From NCBI RefSeq assembly GCF_002787055.1, contig NZ_CP024808.1, positions 770,328 to 834,327 of the forward strand: 64,000 nucleotides of DNA. Direction: 5' to 3'. Shown piece after piece: positions 41,077-51,306 of this stretch; the stretch's first letter is position 1; the number at the start of each line of letters is the position of its first letter. Origin of the DNA: Candidatus Nitrosotenuis aquarius. Its GTDB lineage: Archaea; Thermoproteota; Nitrososphaeria; Nitrososphaerales; Nitrosopumilaceae. The notes beneath the pieces are model-generated. The model ran no database searches and was not told the origin of the DNA. It was given only the letters and a program-made list of their open reading frames with translations. The position numbers and the translations under genes are program-made.

Positions 41077-41793
41077 TTGAAAGCAGTAATCTTGGCAGGC
41101 GGCAAAGGAACGCGTGCAAGACCTTTTACTGATTATTTTCCAAAGGCAATGATTCCAGTGTATGAAAAGCCGCTGATTTTTCACATCATAAAGCACCTTT
41201 CCTCATTTGATTTCATATCGGAGATAATCGTAGTTTGTGACTTGAGCGGCTTTGGAGGACAGATAAAGAACTATTTTGAGAAATCAAAGATACGATTCAT
41301 CCAAGATTCTGCAAGTGGGACTGCAGGAGATCTGATGCACTTGGCAGGCCTAGTAAAAAAAGGGCCGTTCGTTTTATGGTTTGCAGACAATCTTTGCGCC
41401 CTTGATTTGAGAAAAATGTACAAGCATTATACCGACAAAAAAAGCATGGCATGCATTGCCACAAGGCAATTCCGCAAAGAGGAAACTGGTTTTGCCCAAG
41501 TCGATGACGGAATAATCACCCAATTCATTGAAAAGCCGACCATAAGGATGGAAGATTGTGAATGCACTGGGATCTACATATTGTCAGGCAAAATCATCGA
41601 CATTATAAAATCAAAATCAAAGAAAAACATGAACCTATCCTATGACATTTTGCAGGAATTATCAAAAAAGGGACAAGTAAGCTCCTTTGATATTGGCAAA
41701 ACTCCCTGGGTCGACGTAGAATCTCCTTCCATTCTGCAAAGAAAATCAGACGATATTAAAAAAATAATTAATTCAATAAATCACAATGCGTGA
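41077..41793 (+). CDS. Sugar-phosphate nucleotidyltransferase
   Basis: 238 residues from TTG 41077 (KAVILAGGKGTRARPFTDYFPKAMIPV), one base after the S9 stop. The G-G-K-G-T-R loop and Lys in FPKAMIP bind NTP; VLWFADNLCALDL holds the metal-binding Asp, and FAQVDDGIITQFIEKP is the product loop. It activates a sugar-1-phosphate (glucose, mannose or similar) for glycan or S-layer glycosylation. A frame extension into rps9 is rejected because the family starts right before AVILAGG. Overlaps leuD convergently by 13 bases. Confidence 0.92.
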   Translation: MKAVILAGGKGTRARPFTDYFPKAMIPVYEKPLIFHIIKHLSSFDFISEIIVVCDLSGFGGQIKNYFEKSKIRFIQDSASGTAGDLMHLAGLVKKGPFVLWFADNLCALDLRKMYKHYTDKKSMACIATRQFRKEETGFAQVDDGIITQFIEKPTIRMEDCECTGIYILSGKIIDIIKSKSKKNMNLSYDILQELSKKGQVSSFDIGKTPWVDVESPSILQRKSDDIKKIINSINHNA

Positions 41794-42353
41794 CTTTTTT
41801 CAAATTGGGTAATTTTGTTTTCGTGCTGCAGAGTTACTGCAATGTCGTCTAGGCCTTCCAATAACGTCTTTTTTCGCGATTCGTCAATGTCAAAATGAAT
41901 AGACTTTGAATTGTATTTTATTGTCTGCGACGCAAGATCCACTTGTACAACAGAGTCAGTCTTCATCAGATCATTTACAATTTCTTTTGGCAGAGATATT
42001 GGCAATATGCCGTTTTTGAAGCAATTATTGTAAAATATATCAGCAAACGAGGGCGCAATTACAACATCAAACCCATAGTCCTTAATAGCCCAGGCTGCGT
42101 GCTCACGGCTAGAGCCACACCCAAAGTTGTCACCGCTAACCAAAATGTGAGATCTTTCGTATTTTGGATCATTTAGGACAAATTCCTTTCTCAGAGAGTT
42201 GTTTTGATCAAAGCGCCAATCATAGAACAAAAACTGCCCAAAGCCTGTTCTTTGCACCAATTTGAGGAATTGTTTTGGCACAATTTGGTCGGTGTCCACG
42301 TTTGGCCTATCAAGAGGCGTTATTATGCTGGAAACTAGACCTAGTTTTTCCAT
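41781..42353 (-). CDS. leuD: 3-isopropylmalate dehydratase small subunit, bacterial type
   Basis: 190 residues. LVSSIITPLDRPNVDTDQIVPKQFLKLVQRTGFG and [40 protein letters not shown] (quoted in parts) are the bacterial LeuD swivel-domain motifs, including the substrate loop. With LeuC it turns 2- into 3-isopropylmalate for leucine synthesis. It directly follows leuC (no gap). A second, shorter LeuD homologue is at 43796. Confidence 0.95.
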   Translation of the reverse strand: MEKLGLVSSIITPLDRPNVDTDQIVPKQFLKLVQRTGFGQFLFYDWRFDQNNSLRKEFVLNDPKYERSHILVSGDNFGCGSSREHAAWAIKDYGFDVVIAPSFADIFYNNCFKNGILPISLPKEIVNDLMKTDSVVQVDLASQTIKYNSKSIHFDIDESRKKTLLEGLDDIAVTLQHENKITQFEKSHAL

Positions 42354-43760
42354 CTAGACCCATTCCCGTACATCTACAAAGTGTCCTTCAATTGCGGCAG
42401 CTGCTGCCATAATAGGACTAACCAAATGAGTTCTGCCACCAGCCCCCTGCCTTCCCTCAAAGTTTCTATTTGATGTGCTTGCGCATCTCTCGCCGCGTGA
42501 CAAGATATCAGGATTCATTCCAAGGCACATGCTGCATCCAGACTCGCGCCACTCAAAGTTAGCATCCTTGAAGATTTTGTCAAGGCCCATCTCTTCTGCC
42601 TTTTTCTTTACTTGCTGGGATCCTGGGACCACCATCACCCGAACATTTGGTGATGCCTTTCTTCCCTGGATTATGCTTGCGGCCTCTACTAGGTCTTGCA
42701 GTCGTGCGTTGGTGCAAGAGCCAATAAAGACACGGTCTATTTTGATATCAGTAATTGGTGTGCCAGATTTTAGGTCCATGTATTGTAAAGCATTTTTTGC
42801 AGCAGTCTCTTGACTGGAATCACCCTTGGCAAACTCGGCAGGCTCTGGCACAGATTCTGTGACGTCTGCAGTCATTGCAGGGTTTGTCCCCCAGCTTACC
42901 TGAGGTATGATTTGTGATGCGTCAATTGCAAAGGACTTGTCGAATTTTGCCCCGTCATCTGTTTTTAGTGTATTTTTCCATTTTTCCACTAGATCGTCAT
43001 AGTTTTTTGGGGTATACTTTTTATTCCTAAGATAATCAAATGTTTTCTGGTCAGGTGCGACTAGGCCTGCACGTGCTCCTCCTTCTATCGACATGTTGCA
43101 TATAGTCATGCGCTCATCCATGGATAGATCCGAGATTGCCTGTCCTCGATATTCCAGTACGGTGCCATTGCCTCCAGCAGTTCCGATTTTTTTGATTATA
43201 GACAGTATGATATCCTTGGCAGTAATTGCGTGTGTGTTTTTTCTTTTGCCATCAACTCTTATTTCAAATGTTTTTGGCTTGTCCAAAACAAGGCATTGGG
43301 TCGCTAATATATGTTCTACATCAGATGTACCAATTCCCAGAGCAAATGCTCCAAATGCACCATGTGTGGATGTATGTGAGTCACCGCATACTATTGTGGT
43401 GCCAGGCAAAGTGATTCCAAGCTCAGGCCCTATGACATGCACTATTCCCTGGTATGGCGAATCCAGGCCAAACAACGGAATCCCAAACTCTTGGCAGTTT
43501 TTTTCCAGGGTCTTGATTTGTGTTGCAGCGATTTGGTCAACTATAGGCAATGATCTGTTTGTTGTCGGCACGTTGTGATCCATGGTAGCAAATGTCAGGT
43601 CCGGCCTGCGCACCTTTCGTTTGTTCATTCGAAGGCCGTCAAATGCCTGAGGTGAGGTAACCTCGTGTACCATGTGCCTGTCAATATAGATTAGAGTGCG
43701 GCCGTCAATTTCGTCTACTTTGTGCGAGTCCCAGATTTTCTCAAACAAGGTCTTGGCCAT
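42354..43760 (-). CDS. leuC: 3-isopropylmalate dehydratase large subunit, bacterial type
   Basis: 468 residues from ATG 43760 ([19 protein letters not shown]). Long-form LeuC with [39 protein letters not shown], and iron-sulfur Cys in [13 protein letters not shown] and [12 protein letters not shown], and [20 protein letters not shown]. These motifs are those of bacterial and eukaryotic enzymes (about 470 residues), unlike the neighbouring archaeal-type pair. An acquisition from bacteria is likely (inference). The start five codons upstream is less likely. Confidence 0.96.
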   Translation of the reverse strand: MAKTLFEKIWDSHKVDEIDGRTLIYIDRHMVHEVTSPQAFDGLRMNKRKVRRPDLTFATMDHNVPTTNRSLPIVDQIAATQIKTLEKNCQEFGIPLFGLDSPYQGIVHVIGPELGITLPGTTIVCGDSHTSTHGAFGAFALGIGTSDVEHILATQCLVLDKPKTFEIRVDGKRKNTHAITAKDIILSIIKKIGTAGGNGTVLEYRGQAISDLSMDERMTICNMSIEGGARAGLVAPDQKTFDYLRNKKYTPKNYDDLVEKWKNTLKTDDGAKFDKSFAIDASQIIPQVSWGTNPAMTADVTESVPEPAEFAKGDSSQETAAKNALQYMDLKSGTPITDIKIDRVFIGSCTNARLQDLVEAASIIQGRKASPNVRVMVVPGSQQVKKKAEEMGLDKIFKDANFEWRESGCSMCLGMNPDILSRGERCASTSNRNFEGRQGAGGRTHLVSPIMAAAAAIEGHFVDVREWV

Positions 43761-43795
43761 ACGTGTGATCAGCAATCTAGGTATAAAATTGTAAA

Positions 43796-44278
43796 TTAGT
43801 CAGGCTTGTACTTGAAGAGGCCGCCCGCCTCAATTATTTTGGCCACAATTTCTGAGAATGGCTTCATGGAATAGGTCTGGTTTTTGGTCAGATTTTTGAT
43901 CTGGTTTTTTGTTATATCCACTTCGATTTGGTCTCCGTCAGAGATTTTCTTGTAGGTATCCTCATCCACTTCAATTGGAAGCAAGAATCCTCCATCGACT
44001 GCATTTCTATAGAATATTCTGGCAAAGGTTACTGCGATTACGCCCTTTATTCCGCATTGGCTAAGGGCAATTGGTGCGTGCTCTCGCGATGAACCACATC
44101 CAAAGTTTCGGCCTGCCACCAAAAAATCCCCCTTTTGCACCTTGGAGTGAAAATCTGGGTCAATTCCTTCCATTGCGTGCTTTGCTATTTCGTCATAGTC
44201 GTGTAACTTGAGATACTGACCAGGCAAAATAACATCAGTGTCAATGTTGTCTTTTTCGTATTTGATTACTTTGCCCAT
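43796..44278 (-). CDS. 3-isopropylmalate/homoaconitate dehydratase small subunit, archaeal type
   Basis: 160 residues. [75 protein letters not shown] (in parts) and the short C-terminus match the short archaeal LeuD/HacB. The loop after DTDVILPG sets substrate choice; YLKLHD differs from the YLRT/YLRR types known to me, so the substrate stays open. Its ATG overlaps the large-subunit stop by one base. Confidence 0.93.
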   Translation of the reverse strand: MGKVIKYEKDNIDTDVILPGQYLKLHDYDEIAKHAMEGIDPDFHSKVQKGDFLVAGRNFGCGSSREHAPIALSQCGIKGVIAVTFARIFYRNAVDGGFLLPIEVDEDTYKKISDGDQIEVDITKNQIKNLTKNQTYSMKPFSEIVAKIIEAGGLFKYKPD

Positions 44279-45546
44279 TACAAATCACGCGGATCAGTTA
44301 TTTTGCCAGTAACAGCAGACGCTGCAGCAACTAGTGGAGACGCCAGATATGTCTGTGATTCGACATGACCCATCCTGCCAGGGAAATTCCTGTTTGTGGT
44401 ACTGATGCAGATTTCATCTTTTGCCAATACTCCCATGTGTGCACCACAGCATGCACCGCATGTCGGCGGACCAACTGTGACTCCGGCATCTAGAAATATT
44501 TTGAGCAAGCCATTTTCCATTGCTCTCTTGTATATTGATATTGCAGCTGGAAGAACTTCGGTTCTGATTTTTACTTGGCGGCCCTTTAGGATTTTGGCTG
44601 CCGCCTCGAGGTCTTCGTATTTTGCTCCAGTACAAGAGCCAATGTAGGATTTGTCCAGCTCAATTCCTGCAACGTCGCGCACTGTTGCAATGTTTTCAGG
44701 AGAATATGGTTTTGCTATTGTCGGCTCTAGTTCTGATGCCTCGTATTCGTATACCTTAGCATATTCTGCGTCCGCATCTCCATATACGGGAGTGTATTTT
44801 GCGGCGCCTCTTTGGGATAAATAATCAAAGACTTTTTGGTCCGGCTCGATTATTCCGTTTTTGGCACCTGCCTCGGTAGTCATGTTGCATAATGTCAATC
44901 TTGATTCTACGGACATTTCAGAAATTCCGCTACCGCCAAACTGCATTGCATAATACGCAGCACCTTCGGTGCCAATATCGCCAATTATTTTGAGTATCAA
45001 GTCTTTTGCCATCATGTGATCAGGTAATTTGCCATTCAGCTTAAAGTATAATGTCTCTGGGACCTTGAACCAAATTCTGCCGTTTAGCAAAACATATGCA
45101 ACATCAGTATGGCCTAAGCCGCAGGCAAATGCGCCTAGTGCACCAGTGGTGTTAGTATGGGAGTCGCCTCCAACATAAACTTCTCCAGGCAAGACCATTG
45201 CCTCCTCATGAGACAAGGTATGGCAGATTCCATACTGCCCCATTCCATACTTGAAGTGTTTTTCAATTCCATATTGTTTTGTAAATTTTGTCAGCTTGAC
45301 AATGTTTTCAGCAGAGATCTTTTCAGCGGACGGCACAAAGTGGTCTTCTGCAACCCAGACTTTGGATGAATTCCAGAGTCTGTCTGTTGGAATTCCTTGT
45401 TTTTGGAGCTTTTCAAATACCTTGATTACACCAGGTCCTGAAACATCGTGAATCATTGCCTTGTCCACATTTGCAAATATGATATCGTCTGGTGCAACGC
45501 TTGATTTGCCGGATGCACGTGCAAGAATCTTTTCTGTTATATTCAC
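44278..45546 (-). CDS. 3-isopropylmalate/homoaconitate dehydratase large subunit, archaeal type
   Basis: 422 residues, the archaeal length. MIHDVSGPGVIKVFEKLQKQGIP, VYVGGDSHTNTTGALGAFACGLGHTDVAY, SYIGSCTGAKYEDLEAAAKIL and TCGACCGAHMGVLAKDE with the three cluster Cys, then STTNRNFPGRMG. Paralogue of LeuC at 42354. One pair probably serves leucine, the other could serve an alternative dehydratase step; this is inference. Confidence 0.95.
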   Translation of the reverse strand: MNITEKILARASGKSSVAPDDIIFANVDKAMIHDVSGPGVIKVFEKLQKQGIPTDRLWNSSKVWVAEDHFVPSAEKISAENIVKLTKFTKQYGIEKHFKYGMGQYGICHTLSHEEAMVLPGEVYVGGDSHTNTTGALGAFACGLGHTDVAYVLLNGRIWFKVPETLYFKLNGKLPDHMMAKDLILKIIGDIGTEGAAYYAMQFGGSGISEMSVESRLTLCNMTTEAGAKNGIIEPDQKVFDYLSQRGAAKYTPVYGDADAEYAKVYEYEASELEPTIAKPYSPENIATVRDVAGIELDKSYIGSCTGAKYEDLEAAAKILKGRQVKIRTEVLPAAISIYKRAMENGLLKIFLDAGVTVGPPTCGACCGAHMGVLAKDEICISTTNRNFPGRMGHVESQTYLASPLVAAASAVTGKITDPRDL

Positions 45547-45620
45547 AGAACAAAGATCGAGTCATTTCAGATTAAAAGCTTTGGAGAAGGATAAAAAATG
45601 CGAAAACCGCAACAATACCA

Positions 45621-46376
45621 TTGACCAGAATAATTCCAATCAAGACCTCAAGAAAACGATCCAGCTTTGAACTGTATGAGGATATTATAGAATCAGTAAA
45701 ACCACATGTCTTGGAAACAGGCGACATTATTGTGATTTCAAGCAAATATGTGGCAAATTCCCAGGGGCGATTACTAGACATTACAAAGACTAGGCCGTCG
45801 TCGGAAGCATCAGAATTATCAAAAAAATACCAAATAGACTCAAAATTTGCCGAAGTCATCCTGCGTGAATCTGATAAAAGGTTAGGCGGAGTGACGGGAT
45901 TTGTTCTCACATCAGCAGACCACATCTTGGCTCCAAATGCTGGAATTGACAAGTCCAACGTAGAAAAGGGCACCGCAATACTATACCCGGATTTGCCATA
46001 TACAATAACAGAAAATATCCGGAAAAAAATTCTGCTAAATCTTGGAGTCCATGTAGGAGTAATTCTAGTAGACAGCAGGCTAATGCCCGCAAGGGCAGGA
46101 ACCATAGGGGTTGCAATAGCAACATCTGGCTTTGAGCCAATACAAGATGTGCGTGGCCAAAAAGACCTAGATGGAAACCCCTTGCGAGTCACCATGAAAG
46201 CAACTGCAGACAATTTGGCAACAATTGCAAACCATACCATGGGGGAAGGCTCAGAATCCACACCGATTGTAATAATCAAAGAATCTGGAGTAAAACTCAC
46301 ATCACGCAAAATCAAGCCAGATGAAATGTCAATATCATCAGATCTCTGCGTGTACATGCGCGGCTTTGCTAACTAA
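45621..46376 (+). CDS. cofE: Coenzyme F420-0:L-glutamate ligase CofE
   Basis: 251 residues from TTG 45621 (TRIIPIKTSRKRSSFELYEDI). GDIIVISSKYVANSQGRLLD, LRESDKRLGGVTGFVLTSADHILAPNAGIDKSNVEKG (in parts), VILVDSRLMPARAGTIGVAIATSGFEP and DNLATIANHTMGEG are the CofE/FbiB N-domain pattern. It adds glutamate residues to F420-0 with GTP. It fits the F420-type oxidoreductase at 1962. Promoter lies in 45547-45620. Confidence 0.96.
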   Translation: MTRIIPIKTSRKRSSFELYEDIIESVKPHVLETGDIIVISSKYVANSQGRLLDITKTRPSSEASELSKKYQIDSKFAEVILRESDKRLGGVTGFVLTSADHILAPNAGIDKSNVEKGTAILYPDLPYTITENIRKKILLNLGVHVGVILVDSRLMPARAGTIGVAIATSGFEPIQDVRGQKDLDGNPLRVTMKATADNLATIANHTMGEGSESTPIVIIKESGVKLTSRKIKPDEMSISSDLCVYMRGFAN

Positions 46377-46406
46377 TTTAAATAAAGTAAATTCAAAGAA
46401 TGGCCA

Positions 46407-46958
46407 ATGCAGTATCTGACCAGATATCCAAGGACAGTATCGTTTGGCAGTGGAAAAAACCACTTTATCGACATTGATGCCAAAGGAGTAGAGCAGCTCA
46501 CAGTTATTGTGAAAAAAAGCGCAGAGGAACTATACAACATAATGCTCAAAGAGGGATTCACCAAAGTAAAATTTGAGCACAAGCAAGAAGCCCAGATAGG
46601 GGACGGGCTGTCTCTGAAATTAAAAAAACCATGGGAGATGCATTTGCGATTATTTGATAGAAAAAACGGTGAGGTCGGAATTGAAGCCGAAGTCGAGGTA
46701 TCACGTGATTACCTGCAACATTTGTTTTGCCAGCGAACCCCAGTCATTTATGAGATAGAAGCACTCTTAAAAAAACACCAAATAGAATACAAAATCTGGC
46801 ACAACAAGGTAAAAAATCACATCCATGGCATACTTGACAATTACAAAATAACACTTGCCACACCAAACATCCCGGTCTTTGCCTGGAAGCCAATGATATT
46901 TTTTATCGGTACTGTAGGCGTGTTTTATCTATGGAAATATCTAGATACGATATTCTAG
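46407..46958 (+). CDS. Hypothetical protein with C-terminal membrane anchor
   Basis: 183 residues. A soluble alpha/beta domain (VEQLTVIVKKSAEELYNIMLKE; WEMHLRLFDRKNGEVGIEAEVEVSRDY) and one C-terminal helix (about 160-178, PMIFFIGTVGVFYLWKYL). So it is a tail-anchored cytosolic protein. TATA-like TTTAAATAAAG about 22-30 bases upstream. The next gene (46998) is also of unknown family and may be co-transcribed. Not recognised. Confidence 0.68.
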   Translation: MQYLTRYPRTVSFGSGKNHFIDIDAKGVEQLTVIVKKSAEELYNIMLKEGFTKVKFEHKQEAQIGDGLSLKLKKPWEMHLRLFDRKNGEVGIEAEVEVSRDYLQHLFCQRTPVIYEIEALLKKHQIEYKIWHNKVKNHIHGILDNYKITLATPNIPVFAWKPMIFFIGTVGVFYLWKYLDTIF

Positions 46959-46997
46959 CTTGAAGACTTAATTACAATTTTTTACCAAACCAGTTCA

Positions 46998-47531
46998 ATG
47001 AGTGATGGTTTTCTCTCTGTAGAATTAGGACATTATGGCGTGTCCCCATGGGAAATCGAAGTCATATACGGATTGTTGGCAGAGCGATTCAGAATTTCAC
47101 AGGACGAGATCACAGAGCGAGATCCAGATTTTGTCAGTGTCGTAGAGATCAACATTCCGCTTGCATTCAATGAAGAATTTTTCAAATGGTTTGAATACCA
47201 CAGATGGGACAAGATAAAATACATTTTCAAGGAAATGAGGCGACGACGAGGCAGAAAAAACTCGCTCAAGGTAGGCATCGGATTTACAGGTGCACCAAAA
47301 ATAGCATTCATACTTGATGTTGAGGAAAAAGACACATTTGACAACGCACTTGAAAAACTTGATTTTGTAATAGAGTTGTTATCATATCATCTGAATTTTG
47401 AAAATATTGAGGACGTGTCCAAGGTCATTTACAAATTTGATACAGAAACTAGGAAATGGAAAATGCACACATTGTTTGCAAACAACAAGAGATTTGTTTT
47501 AGTGAACAACACATGGAAGATGATTATTTAA
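46998..47531 (+). CDS. Conserved hypothetical protein
   Basis: 177 residues, soluble alpha/beta. FLSVELGHYGVSPWEIEVIYGLLAERFRISQDEIT begins it (a helix-rich part), with a basic patch MRRRRGRKNSLKVGIGF near residue 90 followed by strand and helix DVEEKDTFDNALEKLDFVIELLSYHL. No Cys or His motif. It overlaps the convergent gene by eight bases. Family not recognised. Confidence 0.68.
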   Translation: MSDGFLSVELGHYGVSPWEIEVIYGLLAERFRISQDEITERDPDFVSVVEINIPLAFNEEFFKWFEYHRWDKIKYIFKEMRRRRGRKNSLKVGIGFTGAPKIAFILDVEEKDTFDNALEKLDFVIELLSYHLNFENIEDVSKVIYKFDTETRKWKMHTLFANNKRFVLVNNTWKMII

Positions 47532-47958
47532 TATCTTTTTCTAGCGGTTCTAGCATTGAGTGTAATTCTTTGTATTTGGAATCCAAAAATTCCAGTGATT
47601 CGACTAGCTTTTTTGACTTTCCATATTTGAAGCGGATCAGCTCGCGATGGTGCCAGAAATTTTTCCCATCACTTAGCGACAGTGTTGTAAAGTAATCAGG
47701 GCCCTTTACAGAATCTGGAATTTTGATATTGTATGGGAATAAAAATTCTGCAATGAACCATTCATCACCATCCGGATAATCAGAGCCAGTCTCAACATCA
47801 AAAAATATGTGCAACAAACTAGATTGCATCAGGCCATCATCAGGTATGGTAGGATGCTTGATGTTTGATTTGCTAAAATCAAGATTCAGCAAGTTTGGCT
47901 CAAAGTAACCTTTGATTATGGATTTTCTAAATATCTTGTTTGCTTCAGTCAGATTCAA
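47524..47958 (-). CDS. Conserved hypothetical protein
   Basis: 144 residues. An aromatic and acidic protein: SLLHIFFDVETGSDYPDGDEWFIAEFLFPYNI and DYFTTLSLSDGKNFWHHREL in the middle, and a C-terminal helix (SKKLVESLEFLDSKYKELH). No membrane segment. Convergent with 46998. Its promoter lies in 47959-48010. Not recognised. Confidence 0.66.
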   Translation of the reverse strand: MNLTEANKIFRKSIIKGYFEPNLLNLDFSKSNIKHPTIPDDGLMQSSLLHIFFDVETGSDYPDGDEWFIAEFLFPYNIKIPDSVKGPDYFTTLSLSDGKNFWHHRELIRFKYGKSKKLVESLEFLDSKYKELHSMLEPLEKDIK

Positions 47959-48212
47959 TTACAGAGGGAGTAGTTAGATCGAGGTTATTTTAATTTCCGT
48001 TAAGAATTAGTCAATTTATGACTGGTTTTGCAGCCAAAATCTTTGAGTTTCTATGCGTCAAACACAGAAGCAGAATAAATTAAAAACCGATTCTGAACCA
48101 ACACGAGGTTTGGGGATTTTATTAATAATACAAGCAACACTCATGAATAGGTTTCATATCGTGTTAAATTATAGTTTAACACACGTGATTTAATATTTCT
48201 TTTACAAGCTAA
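47959..48212. other. Intergenic region with a perfect inverted repeat
   Basis: 254 bases, AT-rich, no gene seen on either strand. GTGTTAAA (48161-48168) and TTTAACAC (48175-48182) form a perfect eight-base dyad around TTATAG, 30 bases past the stop of the oxidoreductase beta gene. It might be a terminator, an operator or part of a small RNA. TATA-like ATTTTAATTTCC near 47988 may serve the gene at 47524. Confidence 0.4.
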
Positions 48213-49169
48213 TTATACTGATAATGAATTCAAAATTTCCGAAAGATCAGTTGTAGGATGACCACTTGAAGAAATTATCTGGGATGCCGGTGGATTTTCC
48301 ACATAATTTGGGATTTTGTCGGTTATTCTTTTATCATATTGACTAATTGTTTCGTTTTTGTAAAACACACCTATTGGAATTTTTGTGTCCCATTCCAAAG
48401 AACGAACCAGTGCTTGTGTGAGTTTTTCATTTAGCTCAATTTCTTCATCATAATGCACTACCGGATCATATCCTGTTTCTTCAAGCTTGTAGATTCTAGG
48501 CTTTGTCATTTTTGTGATCTCATCAAATCCAGCATACCAGTCCCTTGTGTTAATGTCATTATATGTAGGACATGGCTGGAGCACATCGATAAACGAGAGT
48601 CCCTTGTGTTTTACTGCCGCGGTTATGGTATCTTTGAGATGTCTTACATCATACGCATAGCTTCGCGCAACAAAGGTAAACCCACTTGTAATTGCAAGGC
48701 CTATCGGGTTTACGTTATAGTTGGTGTTTGGAGAGGGAAGTGATTTTGTCTTTTCACCAAGCTTCAGAGTAGGCGATGCCTGCCCTTTTGTCAGGCCGTA
48801 AACTCCATTGTTAAATATGATATATGTCATATCCAGATTTCTTCTACCTGCCGCAACAAAGTGTCCTGCACCAATTCCAAGACCGTCACCGTCTCCACCA
48901 ACTGCAATTACAGTGAGATCAGGATTTGCAAGCTTGGCTCCTTGTGCAAATGTTAAGACTCTGCCATGCAATGTGTGGACTCCGTTTACATTGATGTAAT
49001 GAGAAGTCTTGCCAGAACATCCAATGCCAGAAAATATTGCCGCCTTGTGACGAGGGATCTGCATTTCCGCCATGGACATTTGAATTGCATTTACTATGCC
49101 AAAGTCTCCGCATCCCGGGCACCAGTCATTGTGGACATCGGTTTTGTAATCGCCTAGCTTAAGCGCCAT
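48213..49169 (-). CDS. porB: 2-oxoacid:ferredoxin oxidoreductase, beta subunit
   Basis: 318 residues. [45 protein letters not shown], the TPP motif [40 protein letters not shown] (in parts). It decarboxylates pyruvate or 2-oxoglutarate with CoA and reduces ferredoxin. Overlaps the alpha gene by 11 bases. In these autotrophs it joins the carbon-fixation products to central metabolism. The substrate is not decided by sequence. Confidence 0.95.
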   Translation of the reverse strand: MALKLGDYKTDVHNDWCPGCGDFGIVNAIQMSMAEMQIPRHKAAIFSGIGCSGKTSHYINVNGVHTLHGRVLTFAQGAKLANPDLTVIAVGGDGDGLGIGAGHFVAAGRRNLDMTYIIFNNGVYGLTKGQASPTLKLGEKTKSLPSPNTNYNVNPIGLAITSGFTFVARSYAYDVRHLKDTITAAVKHKGLSFIDVLQPCPTYNDINTRDWYAGFDEITKMTKPRIYKLEETGYDPVVHYDEEIELNEKLTQALVRSLEWDTKIPIGVFYKNETISQYDKRITDKIPNYVENPPASQIISSSGHPTTDLSEILNSLSV

Positions 49170-51063
49170 GAGTCAACACCTGTCTTGGCTTTGCCTTGTT
49201 ATCTATTATGTTTTTTATAGAATTGTATATTTCCGTGCTAGTCATTGTGCGTCCAGTGTATTTTAGGATGTAATAGTCAGGCTTTTTTTGCATGTTTTGT
49301 TTTAGCATCTCGCCCAGCTGTCCTACGTGGTTTGCCTCTATGTCTATTATGGTTTTGACGTCTTTGAGCAAAAATCCCAGATAGTCCTTTGGAAACGGAT
49401 GCAACAGTTTTAGCTGTACAAATCCAATTTTGATATTTTCCTTGTTTAACATTTGTATGGCATCAAGTATTGGTCCCTTTGGTGAGCCCCAGCTTATCAC
49501 AGATATTTGTTCTATGCCAAACGACATTGCTTGCTCTTCGTCAGGCATTGTTTTGAGAACATAGTCCAGCTTTGACTGGCGTTTGTCCATCATTTTGATT
49601 CTCAATTCCGGGTCTTCAGTGATGTGGCCTGCCTCGTCACTTTCATCACCAGTGTTCCAGAAAATTCCGTTTTCAAGGCCTATCTTGGATCTAGGCGAGA
49701 TGTTATCATCGGTAAATGCAAATCTCTTGTAATTCGCATCTGGCGCTAGTTTTTCCAATAGTTTTCCTCGGTTTATCTTTATTTTGTCAAGATCGAATTT
49801 TTTGCAGGTAATCACAGAGCTTGCCAAGAATTTATCCATCATGTGTATTACTGGCATCTGATACTGTTCTGAATAGTTAAAGCATCTGGCTGTATCGTAA
49901 AAGCTTTCTTCGACATCACCAGAGGCATAGACAATTCTTGGAAATTCCCCGTGTCCTGCATAAACCGCAGACAATAGATCATCTTGGCCGTGTCTTGTCG
50001 GCAGGCCGGTAGAAGGCCCGCTTCTTTGGTATAGCGTTACAACAATTGGCACTTCGTTTATTCCCGCCCATCCAAGTGCCTCCGACATTAATGAAAATCC
50101 TGGACCGGATGTGCATGTTGCGGATCTTGTTCCAGTCAGCGCACCACCTATTGTCATGCCTATTGCAGAGATTTCATCTTCTGTCTGCACTACCAGAGTA
50201 GAGCCTGGCCGATTGTCTTTGACATTTATTATTTCGTTTGATTCCAAAAATACGCTTTCATCTGATGCCGGAGTGATTGGATAGTATGGCTGGAATCTGC
50301 ATCCGCAGGCCATCTTTCCCAATGCGGTTCCCTGATACCCCTGCACAAGTATGGTATCAGGTGTTTTGCTAGTCGGCTTTAGTGTGAATTTGAAATCAGG
50401 AAACTTTGCTGCAGCAAAATTGTACGAAAACGTGGCTGCGCCCTTGTTTAGATCTGCAATTGCCTTCTTTTTTGAAAATATTGCATCAATTGATTCGAGC
50501 AGTGTTTGAGGAGGCATCCTCAGTATCCCTAGGGAAAAAGAAACGCCAAGCACATTATACATCCTAATCATTGCCTTGAGCCGTGGATTGTTTGCCTCAT
50601 CTGCCATCGTAGCAAGTACGGTCTTGAACGAAATTGGGCATAATTTTGCCCCGCGATTTTTGGCATGATCCAGTGCATCCTGTACTATAAGCGCGGGCTT
50701 TAGGCTCTTTTCCAGCCTTGACTTGTATTGGGAATCGATTGTGTGAACTTCATCTATTTTGGTTTGTGCAATATCAGAATCATAGATTATTGCCCCATCT
50801 GGAGCCATCTCGGAATAATGGCGAAAGATTGTCTCTGCATCAAATGCCACCATCAGGGTGATGTCATCTACATTGGAGCGAATTATTCCATCAGAGACGC
50901 GCACCATGAAATAGCTGTGCTCGCCTTTGATGTTGGAATAAAATTCCCTTTTGCCAAAGATATGATATCCCATGGAAGCGCATGCCCTGGAGAAAATGTT
51001 GGCAGCAGACTCTACACCACTGCCCTGCGGGCCTCCAATTAACCAGGAAATGTCAGTTGACAC
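49159..51063 (-). CDS. porA: 2-oxoacid:ferredoxin oxidoreductase, fused gamma-alpha subunit
   Basis: 634 residues. The gamma domain comes first (about 1-190: [43 protein letters not shown]), then alpha (about 225-634: [71 protein letters not shown]). This fused architecture is the Sulfolobus-like two-subunit enzyme, which accepts several 2-oxoacids. Operon with porB downstream. Confidence 0.95.
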   Translation of the reverse strand: MSTDISWLIGGPQGSGVESAANIFSRACASMGYHIFGKREFYSNIKGEHSYFMVRVSDGIIRSNVDDITLMVAFDAETIFRHYSEMAPDGAIIYDSDIAQTKIDEVHTIDSQYKSRLEKSLKPALIVQDALDHAKNRGAKLCPISFKTVLATMADEANNPRLKAMIRMYNVLGVSFSLGILRMPPQTLLESIDAIFSKKKAIADLNKGAATFSYNFAAAKFPDFKFTLKPTSKTPDTILVQGYQGTALGKMACGCRFQPYYPITPASDESVFLESNEIINVKDNRPGSTLVVQTEDEISAIGMTIGGALTGTRSATCTSGPGFSLMSEALGWAGINEVPIVVTLYQRSGPSTGLPTRHGQDDLLSAVYAGHGEFPRIVYASGDVEESFYDTARCFNYSEQYQMPVIHMMDKFLASSVITCKKFDLDKIKINRGKLLEKLAPDANYKRFAFTDDNISPRSKIGLENGIFWNTGDESDEAGHITEDPELRIKMMDKRQSKLDYVLKTMPDEEQAMSFGIEQISVISWGSPKGPILDAIQMLNKENIKIGFVQLKLLHPFPKDYLGFLLKDVKTIIDIEANHVGQLGEMLKQNMQKKPDYYILKYTGRTMTSTEIYNSIKNIIDNKAKPRQVLTHGA

Positions 51064-51108
51064 AAGGACTGTAGGTCTTATTTGCTTTTAAGAATATGGA
51101 TGATTTTC

Positions 51109-51252
51109 CTAACCACCGGTTGCTGCCTCAAATAATGCACACTCGCACTTGTCGCGCTCGCCGCAATAAGGACACACACAGACACATTTTTCAATTGCAT
51201 TGCCGCATTCTATGCACAAGGCAAATTCCTCCTCATCTTTTTTGTCAGCCAA
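51109..51252 (-). CDS. 47-aa Cys-rich double-knuckle protein
   Basis: TTG 51252 to TAG 51109. After an acidic start (MADKKDEEEFAL) come CIECG, CVCVCPYCGERDKCEC: eight cysteines at 13, 16, 23, 25, 27, 30, 36 and 38, enough for two zinc sites. TATA box TTTATAAG on the minus strand (about 51277-51285) is 25-30 bases upstream of the TTG, so leaderless. Divergent from the dehydrogenase at 51307. Function unknown. Confidence 0.62.
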   Translation of the reverse strand: MADKKDEEEFALCIECGNAIEKCVCVCPYCGERDKCECALFEAATGG

Positions 51253-51306
51253 GCTACCATTGTAACCACAACAAATCTTATAAAGATTTGATCAAGTTTT
51301 GCTTTG

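Noticed and set aside
45572-46357. 261-aa minus-strand frame over cofE
   Set aside because: cofE matches its family over the full length; the reverse frame shows no motif.
48161-48182. Promoter of the 2-oxoacid:ferredoxin oxidoreductase operon at the dyad
   Set aside because: The dyad lies downstream of the operon (genes read leftwards from 51063), so it cannot be its promoter.
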